Of a DNA stretch of 34,963 nt, positions 30,006 through 34,963 are shown one piece after another (position 1 is the first letter of the stretch; every line of letters starts with the position of its first letter). Source of the stretch: JAVKSL01 sp039583695 (lineage in GTDB: Bacteria; Actinomycetota; Acidimicrobiia; Acidimicrobiales; JAJPHD01). Under the pieces are notes generated by a model that worked only from the letters and a program-made list of their open reading frames with translations, was not told the DNA's origin and did not search any database. The translations under genes and the position numbers were made by a program. The stretch covers positions 1 through 34,963 of the forward strand of contig JAVKSL010000023.1 in NCBI GenBank assembly GCA_039583695.1, read 5' to 3'.

Positions 30006-31268
30006 GTGAGCCAAGCCACAATCACCGGGGAGCTGGAGGGGCTGGGTCGCCGGGCGCGGGTGGCGGCGCGGGTGATCGCCACGTCCAGCTCGGCGGCACG
30101 GGACTCGGCGCTGTTGGGGGCCGCCGACCTGCTGGAGGATCGGGCTGGCGAGGTGCTGGCGGCCAACGCCACCGACCTCAGGCGGGCCACCGATGCGGGC
30201 ACGCCTGCGACCGTGCTCGACCGCTTGCGGCTCAGCGAAGCCCGCATCGCCGGGATGGCAGACGGGCTGCGCCAGGTGGCTGCGCTGAGTGACCCGGTGG
30301 GAGAGGTGACCGACGGCTGGGTGCGACCAAACGGGCTGCGGGTCTCACGGGTGAGGGTGCCCCTGGGGGTGGTCGGGATCATCTACGAGAACCGGCCCAA
30401 CGTCACCACCGACGCGGCTGCGCTGTGCCTCAAGTCGGGAAACGCCGCATTCCTGCGGGGCTCGTCGGCGGCCATATCCTCCAACCGGGCCATCGCCGGG
30501 CTGCTGCGCGAGGCGGCGGCCAAGGCGGGCCTGCCTGCCGACTCGGTGATCCTGGTGGGAGACACCAGCCGGGAGGGAGCCGTGGCTTTCATGGGCCTTC
30601 GGGGGCTGATCGACTGCCTGATCCCCCGGGGCGGACCATCTCTGGTGGCCACGGTCATCGAGTCGGCCCGGGTGCCCGTCGTGATCGACGGGGACGGCAA
30701 CTGTCACGTGTACGTGGACGCCGGGGCCGACCTGGACATGGCCGCGGTCATCATCGCCAACGCCAAGTGCCAGCGGCCCAGCGTTTGCAACGCGGCCGAG
30801 ACGTTGCTGGTACACAGGGCGGTGGCGGAGGAATTTCTGGTCCGGCTTCCTGAGATCCTCGCCGGGGTGGAGCTGGTGGGTGACGAGCAGACCTGCTCGA
30901 TCCTGGCTGGCGGGGCGGCCCCGGCCACCGAGGACGACTGGGCGACCGAGTACCTGGACCTCAAGCTCGCGGTGCGGGTGGTTTCGAGCATCACCGAGGC
31001 CATCGACCACGTCGCGCGCTATGGCACCGGGCATTCCGAGGCGATAGTGACCAACGACCTGTCGGCAGCCGAGCGTTGGTGCAACGAGGTGGATGCGGCG
31101 GCGGTGCTGGTCAACGCGTCCACCCGGTTTGTGGACGGCGAGCAGCTGGGACTCGGAGCCGAGATCGGGATCAGCACCCAGCGCCTGCACGCCCGGGGGC
31201 CGATGGGCCTGCGGGAGCTCACCACGCTCAAGTACGTGATCCGAGGCGACGGCCAGGTGCGCCCTTGA
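30006..31268 (+). CDS. proA: Gamma-glutamyl phosphate reductase
   Basis: A 420-residue enzyme reducing gamma-glutamyl phosphate to glutamate-5-semialdehyde with NADPH in proline synthesis. Motifs include RVPLGVVGIIYENRPNVTTD, CLKSGNAAFLRGSSAAISSN, RGLIDCLIPRGGPSLVATVI, GDGNCHVYVD, NAKCQRPSVCNAAETLLVH with the catalytic Cys near residue 261, and GLGAEIGISTQRLHARGPMG. Its length is typical. The start is GTG 30006. The proB kinase is not upstream here. The stop overlaps a possible TTG start of the MoxR gene, so these genes may be read together. The frequent actinobacterial order proA-nadD-rsfS is interrupted by the MoxR/VWA pair. Confidence 0.95.
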   Translation: MSQATITGELEGLGRRARVAARVIATSSSAARDSALLGAADLLEDRAGEVLAANATDLRRATDAGTPATVLDRLRLSEARIAGMADGLRQVAALSDPVGEVTDGWVRPNGLRVSRVRVPLGVVGIIYENRPNVTTDAAALCLKSGNAAFLRGSSAAISSNRAIAGLLREAAAKAGLPADSVILVGDTSREGAVAFMGLRGLIDCLIPRGGPSLVATVIESARVPVVIDGDGNCHVYVDAGADLDMAAVIIANAKCQRPSVCNAAETLLVHRAVAEEFLVRLPEILAGVELVGDEQTCSILAGGAAPATEDDWATEYLDLKLAVRVVSSITEAIDHVARYGTGHSEAIVTNDLSAAERWCNEVDAAAVLVNASTRFVDGEQLGLGAEIGISTQRLHARGPMGLRELTTLKYVIRGDGQVRP

Positions 31269-31300
31269 GCGGGGGGCTGCCGGGCCCCCGGAGCTCGCCG

Positions 31301-32269
31301 GTGGGCACGGAGGCTGCGGCGGAGAGGCTCAATTTCTCCTCTGCGGCGGCTGTGGCGCAGGGGCTGGAAGGCGTCGGCTACCTGGCCGACCCGGCGACGC
31401 CTGCGGTGGTTTGGTTGGGCCAGCGGCTGGGCAAGCCGGTGCTGGTGGAGGGGCCGGCAGGGACGGGCAAGACCGAGCTGGCCAAGGCGGTGGCCGCTAT
31501 GAGCGGGGCCCGCCTGATCCGGCTGCAGTGCTACGAGGGGCTGGACGAGGCCAAGGCGCTGTACGAGTGGAACTACAAGCGCCAGTTGCTGCGCATCCAG
31601 GCCGGTCGCAGCCAGGCCGGTCGCAGCCAGGCCGGCGGCAGCCAGGCCGGCGGCAGCCAGGCCGGTCGCAGCCAGGCCGGTCGCAGCCAGGCCGGCGGCG
31701 AGGGCTGGGCGGACCTCGAGGAGGACATCTTCTCAGAGGAGTTCCTGCTGGCCCGGCCACTGCTGGAGGCAATCAGGGCGACCGATCCGGTGGTCCTGCT
31801 CATCGACGAGGTGGACCGGGTTGAGGTGGAAACCGAGGCGCTGTTGTTGGAGGTCCTGTCGGACTATCAGGTGTCGATCCCCGAGCTCGGCACGATGCGC
31901 TCCACCCAGGTCCCGCTCGTCTTCCTCACCTCCAACAACACCCGCGAGCTTTCCGAGGCGCTCAAGCGGCGCTGCCTTTACCTACACATCGACTACCCCG
32001 ACATCGAGCGCGAGCGTCGGATCGTAAAGGCCCGGGTACCAGGGATCGCGAACGAGCTGGCCGAGCAGGTGGCCAGGGTGGTGGCCTCGCTACGGACCCT
32101 GGATCTGCACAAGCATCCCTCGATCTCGGAGACCATCGACTGGGCACGCACCCTGGTGCTGCTGGGAACCGACTCGATTGACGCGGAAGTGGTCCGGGAC
32201 AGCTTGCACATCCTGCTCAAGTACCGGGCAGACATTGCCCGGGCGACCAAGGAGCTCGCGCTCCCTTGA
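31301..32269 (+). CDS. MoxR-family AAA+ ATPase
   Basis: A 322-residue AAA+ ATPase with Walker A EGPAGTGKTELAKAVA, a conserved LQCYEGLDEAKALYEWNYK segment, Walker B VVLLIDEVDRVEVETEALLL, sensor 1 in VFLTSNNTRELSEALKRRCL, and an arginine-finger-like RRC. GTG 31301 has GGAG seven bases upstream; TTG 31265, overlapping the proA stop as TTGA, is the alternative and adds 12 residues. A 15-bp repeat gives AGRSQ/AGGSQ units in the loop after RQLLRIQ. MoxR proteins usually partner VWA proteins as chaperones for metalloenzymes or other complexes, and the VWA gene follows after seven bases. The target is not present here. Confidence 0.9.
   Translation: MGTEAAAERLNFSSAAAVAQGLEGVGYLADPATPAVVWLGQRLGKPVLVEGPAGTGKTELAKAVAAMSGARLIRLQCYEGLDEAKALYEWNYKRQLLRIQAGRSQAGRSQAGGSQAGGSQAGRSQAGRSQAGGEGWADLEEDIFSEEFLLARPLLEAIRATDPVVLLIDEVDRVEVETEALLLEVLSDYQVSIPELGTMRSTQVPLVFLTSNNTRELSEALKRRCLYLHIDYPDIERERRIVKARVPGIANELAEQVARVVASLRTLDLHKHPSISETIDWARTLVLLGTDSIDAEVVRDSLHILLKYRADIARATKELALP
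31601..31690 (+). repeat. 15-bp tandem repeat x6 in the MoxR gene
   Basis: Six contiguous 15-bp copies encode AGRSQ (four) and AGGSQ (two), each copy differing at most in one codon. They follow RQLLRIQ and precede AGGEGWADLEEDIFSEEF, so the array sits in a surface loop that in relatives is a short Gly-rich stretch. Confidence 0.97.
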
Positions 32270-32276
32270 GCAAATA

Positions 32277-33683
32277 ATGCTTGACCTGCTCAGCGAGTTC
32301 ATCGGCGCCTTGCGGGATGCAGGTCTGGCGGTGTCGCTCAGCGAGGCCGTGGACGCTGCCGAGGCGGTTAGCCAGATCGGGATCGAGGATCGGGCGCTGT
32401 TCAAAGCGGTGCTCGGGGCCACGCTGGTCAAGAGCTACGCCTACTGGGACACCTTCGATCTGGTGTTCGAGACATATTTCGCCCTGAGGGGGCCGGAGTT
32501 CGACATCGAGGGCCGAGATGCAAACCCGCCTGCGTCGGAAAGTCTGGGCTCCGGGCACCACAATGGGCGCTGCGGCCTTTCGCACCAGGAGCTGAACGAG
32601 CTGTTGTACCAGGCGCTCCTCGCGGGCGACGCCCTGACTGTGAGCTCGTTGGCTCGGGCCGCCGTGAGCATGTTCGCTGGGATGGAGGCTGGTAGGCCGG
32701 TCGGGGGGACCTACTACCTGTTCCGTACCTTGCGACAGGTGGACCTCGACGGGCTGGCCGAGCGGATGATGGTCACGGCCCGCTCGGCCGGTGACGGCCC
32801 CCTGCCTGCGCTGGACGAGCGCCTTGCCGCCGACGAGCATCGGTCCCGCTTGGACCACTTGCGCCACGAGATCGAAGCCGAGATCAGGCGGCGACTGGTC
32901 GGCGACCGGGGCCCCGAGGCGGTGGCCAGGACGTTGCGCAAGCCAATGCCTGAGGACGTGGACTTCATGCACGCGTCCCGGGACGAGCTGGCCGCCCTGC
33001 GACGCGCCATCTACCCCCTGACCCGCAAGCTGGCGTCGTGCCTAGCCCGACGGCGGCGTCACGGCAGGCACGGGCCACTGGACTTTCGAGCCACGGTGCG
33101 GCATTCGTTGTCCTATGGGGGGGTGCCGGTCGAGCCCCACTTCCGCCGGCCCACGCCGTCCAAGCCCGAGATCATGGTGATCGCCGACATATCGGGCTCG
33201 GTGGCCGCCTTCGCCCGGTTCACCCTGCAGCTGGTGTACGCCATCTCGTCGCAGTTCTCCCGGGTGCGCAGCTTCGTGTTCGTCGACGGGATCGACGAGG
33301 TCACCGCGCTTTTCGAGGGGTCCGACGACGTGGGGGAGGCTCTGGCCTCGGTCAACGCCAACGCAGAGGTGATCTGGGTGGACGGGCATTCCAACTACGG
33401 CCATGCGCTGCAGGTATTCTGGGATCGCTGGGGTCCGGAGGTGAGTGCCCGCACCAACGTCATCATCCTCGGGGATGCCCGCAACAACTACCACTCCTCG
33501 TCTGCGTGGGTGGTGGCCACGTTGCGTACCCAGGCCAAGCACGTGTGGTGGCTGAACCCGGAGCCCCGCTCGTACTGGGACACCGGGGACTCGATTGCCA
33601 GCGAGTATGCCGCCGCCTGCGACGGGGCATTCGAGTGCCGCAACCTGCGCCAGCTGGAGCGCTTCGTGGAGCAGCTGGCGTAG
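32277..33683 (+). CDS. VWA-domain protein, CoxE-like partner of MoxR
   Basis: A 468-residue protein with a C-terminal von Willebrand A domain. The metal-ion-dependent adhesion motif is VIADISGSVAAFARF (Asp-x-Ser-x-Ser) near residue 305, followed by FVFVDGIDEVT and VIILGDARNNYHSS with a further metal ligand. The N-terminal half (LSEFIGALRDAGLAVSLSEA, TLVKSYAYWDTFDLVFETYF) fits CoxE-like proteins. ATG 32277 lies seven bases after the MoxR stop. As in other MoxR-VWA pairs it is expected to bind the ATPase and act on an unknown client complex; no CO dehydrogenase genes are visible. The product is cytoplasmic, without a signal peptide. Confidence 0.88.
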   Translation: MLDLLSEFIGALRDAGLAVSLSEAVDAAEAVSQIGIEDRALFKAVLGATLVKSYAYWDTFDLVFETYFALRGPEFDIEGRDANPPASESLGSGHHNGRCGLSHQELNELLYQALLAGDALTVSSLARAAVSMFAGMEAGRPVGGTYYLFRTLRQVDLDGLAERMMVTARSAGDGPLPALDERLAADEHRSRLDHLRHEIEAEIRRRLVGDRGPEAVARTLRKPMPEDVDFMHASRDELAALRRAIYPLTRKLASCLARRRRHGRHGPLDFRATVRHSLSYGGVPVEPHFRRPTPSKPEIMVIADISGSVAAFARFTLQLVYAISSQFSRVRSFVFVDGIDEVTALFEGSDDVGEALASVNANAEVIWVDGHSNYGHALQVFWDRWGPEVSARTNVIILGDARNNYHSSSAWVVATLRTQAKHVWWLNPEPRSYWDTGDSIASEYAAACDGAFECRNLRQLERFVEQLA

Positions 33684-33819
33684 GCCGTTCGCTGGTTGCC
33701 AGCTGGTGGCCTCCGCTCTCTTACCTGCCTCTGGAGCCTGCTGCCCGGCTTCGTAGAGATGCTCGCAGGCGCAAGTGTGGAGGCTTCCCGTCACGTCGCC
33801 CGACGAGACGATGCGCTTT

Positions 33820-33825
33820 TAGACT
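33820..33825 (+). promoter_or_regulatory. -10-like element before a short coupled ORF and nadD
   Basis: TAGACT, six bases, then ATG 33832, which opens a 21-codon ORF whose TGA overlaps the nadD GTG. Same spacing as before proA, proS and the Tat gene. No clear -35. Confidence 0.35.
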
Positions 33826-33831
33826 GGGTCG

Positions 33832-33897
33832 ATGAGCACGCACAGCGTTGTCTGGCCGGCGACCGCCGGGGAGGACCAGCCCGAACGGTCCTCGTGA
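33832..33897 (+). CDS. Possible 21-residue leader ORF coupled to nadD
   Basis: ATG 33832 to TGA 33897 encodes MSTHSVVWPATAGEDQPERS plus a final Ser. It is too short for family recognition. Its interest is its position: it starts six bases after a -10-like TAGACT, and its stop overlaps the nadD GTG as GTGA. It may be a leaderless coupling peptide or a remnant of a longer gene. The bases 33684-33819 before it show nothing else. Confidence 0.3.
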   Translation: MSTHSVVWPATAGEDQPERSS

Positions 33898-34487
33898 GCC
33901 ACGTGAACCGGCTGGGGGTCTTCGGGGGGACGTTCGACCCCATTCACAACGGGCATCTGGCCGCGGCACTCAACGCGCGCCACGCCGCGAGGCTGGACCA
34001 GGTCCTGCTGGTCGTGGCCAACCAACCATGGCAGAAGGCCGGTACCCGGCACATCACCCCGGCCGCCGACCGCCTGGCCATGGTTCGAACCGCCGTCGAG
34101 GGAGTGGAGGGCCTGACGGCCTGCGCCTTGGAGATCGAGCGAGGCGGCCCGTCGTACACCGCAGACACCCTGTCTGCCCTGGCATGCCCTGGAACCGAGC
34201 TCTTCTTGATAATGGGCGCCGACGCTGCTGAGGGCCTGGCGACGTGGGAGAGAATCGACGAGGTCGCCGCCCTGGCCACCCTTGTCGTGGTGAATCGGCC
34301 CGGCGCCCCTCCCCCGCTGCCGCCGCCCGGCTGGGACGACGTCCTGGTCGTCGAGGTCCCGGCCCTGGACATCTCCAGCACCGACCTGCGGACGAGGGCT
34401 GCCGAAGGCCGACCGCTGGAGTTCTTGGTCCCGGAGGCAGTAATCCATTGCATTCGGGAGCGGGGGCTGTACGATGGTGGCAGATGA
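33894..34487 (+). CDS. nadD: Nicotinate-nucleotide adenylyltransferase
   Basis: A 197-residue nucleotidyltransferase converting nicotinate mononucleotide and ATP to deamido-NAD in NAD synthesis. Motifs are complete: RLGVFGGTFDPIHNGHLAAA at the N-terminus, LLVVANQPWQKAG, SYTADTLSAL, LFLIMGADAAEGLATWERID and the C-terminal LDISSTDLRTRAAEGR. The start is GTG 33894 because it overlaps a short upstream ORF; GTG 33903 gives the family's usual N-terminus and is equally possible. The rsfS gene begins inside its last codons (ATG 34474), a conserved pairing in bacteria. Confidence 0.95.
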   Translation: MSHVNRLGVFGGTFDPIHNGHLAAALNARHAARLDQVLLVVANQPWQKAGTRHITPAADRLAMVRTAVEGVEGLTACALEIERGGPSYTADTLSALACPGTELFLIMGADAAEGLATWERIDEVAALATLVVVNRPGAPPPLPPPGWDDVLVVEVPALDISSTDLRTRAAEGRPLEFLVPEAVIHCIRERGLYDGGR

Positions 34488-34963
34488 GCCCGGCACAGCC
34501 TTGCATCGGAGTGGTCCCGTCTCGGTGAACGGTCGGTCCGTGCCCTTGGCGGTGGTCGCCGCCCGGGCTGCTGACGCCAAGAACGCGAGCGCCACGCTGG
34601 TGCTCGAAGTGGGTCCGATCCTGGCGATAGTGGACACCTTCGTCATCACCAGCGGATCCAACCCCCGCCAGGTCCGCACGATCACCGAGGAGGTCGAGGC
34701 GGCAGTCAAGGCGGCTGGTGAGGTGGGTCCCCTGCGGATCGAGGGTCTGCGGGACGCGCGTTGGGTCCTGCTGGACTACGGGGACTTCGTCGTGCACGTC
34801 TTCTTGAACGAGACGCGGGCCTACTACGACCTCGAGCGCCTGTGGGCCGACGCGCCGAGGGTGGCCTGGGAGGAGGAGCGCCTGGCTGGAGTGGGGGATG
34901 GAGTGGGGGATGGAGTGGGGGATGGAGTGGGGGATGGAGTGGGGGATGGAGTGGGGGATGGAG
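34474..34963 (+). CDS. rsfS: Ribosomal silencing factor, partial at window end
   Basis: At least 163 codons, 3' end cut by the window. RsfS binds ribosomal protein uL14 and blocks subunit joining under nutrient stress. The fold is evident from AVVAARAADAKNASATLVLE, VDTFVITSGSNPRQVRTITE, LRIEGLRDARWVLLDYGDFV and VHVFLNETRAYYDLERLWAD. Usual homologues end soon after this point, but here WEEERLAG is followed by at least six copies of GVGD from a 12-bp repeat that continues to the edge. ATG 34474 overlaps the nadD 3' end, with GGGAGCGGGGG upstream; GTG 34525 is an alternative start. Confidence 0.92.
   Translation, partial: MVADEPGTALHRSGPVSVNGRSVPLAVVAARAADAKNASATLVLEVGPILAIVDTFVITSGSNPRQVRTITEEVEAAVKAAGEVGPLRIEGLRDARWVLLDYGDFVVHVFLNETRAYYDLERLWADAPRVAWEEERLAGVGDGVGDGVGDGVGDGVGDGVGDG
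34888..34963 (+). repeat. 12-bp tandem repeat, at least 6 copies, in rsfS, continuing past the window
   Basis: GGAGTGGGGGAT repeated six times plus four bases, encoding (GVGD)n in frame at the C-terminus of RsfS. The array is perfect and truncated by the window edge, so the full copy number is unknown. Confidence 0.97.

Overview
The window is about 70% G+C and uses many GTG starts, stop/start overlaps (GTGA, ATGA) and possibly leaderless genes. It carries gene types common in high-GC Actinobacteria: ProRS with a C-terminal Tyr, LCP protein, DrrA/DrrB-type transporter, DUF2089 and DUF5670-like proteins, and proA followed further on by nadD and rsfS. I infer an uncultured or little-studied actinobacterium, possibly Acidimicrobiia-like; the species cannot be named from sequence. 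A run of exactly 100 N (18537-18636) shows this is a scaffolded draft.

1-8.4 kb is an accessory, decaying region. It holds a 5'-truncated IS21 helper (istB) abutting a transposase tail, a DUF3887 protein, a vapBC-like toxin-antitoxin pair with a palindromic operator, and a three-gene operon of unknown function whose first gene has an amber codon. An AbiEi-family antitoxin gene appears split into two pieces (about 4175-4447 and 6349-6504). The interval between them includes a markedly A+T-richer island (about 4.8-6.3 kb) with a thioredoxin-like/Tat protein, a 12-cysteine C-terminal peptide in a shifted frame, and a soluble FtsX-ectodomain-like protein. A membrane protein/TetR pair with its own operator lies between remnants of a DMT permease and a DUF4396 protein.

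8.5-15.7 kb is a tight plus-strand block: two MutS-like ATPases, a divergent enolase and a SEC-C/DUF1841 protein, the first three joined by GTGA overlaps. 15.6-20.4 kb holds redox and sugar-phosphate genes (FAD-dependent reductase, 6-phosphogluconate dehydrogenase, a small hydrophobic protein, a beta-hydroxyacid-dehydrogenase-like protein, a PHP-domain protein). 20.6-25.5 kb is a minus-strand operon, DUF4097-like protein, DUF2089 regulator, ABC ATPase, ABC permease, LCP protein, behind a near-consensus promoter. 25.6-34.96 kb is mostly core genes: methylglyoxal synthase, a beta-propeller lipoprotein, prolyl-tRNA synthetase, two small minus-strand genes (one Tat-exported), proA, a MoxR/VWA pair, nadD and rsfS, cut by the window end.

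The most striking signal is distributed: seven coding sequences in about 26 kb each carry a perfect or near-perfect tandem repeat with a unit length divisible by three (12, 15, 15, 21, 24, 27 and 45 nt), so each adds whole peptide units without breaking the frame. The repeats sit in loops or termini of otherwise conserved proteins and seem to have grown from native short motifs. Second in interest is the low-GC Tat/cysteine-rich peptide module, which resembles halocin-C8-like precursor architecture.
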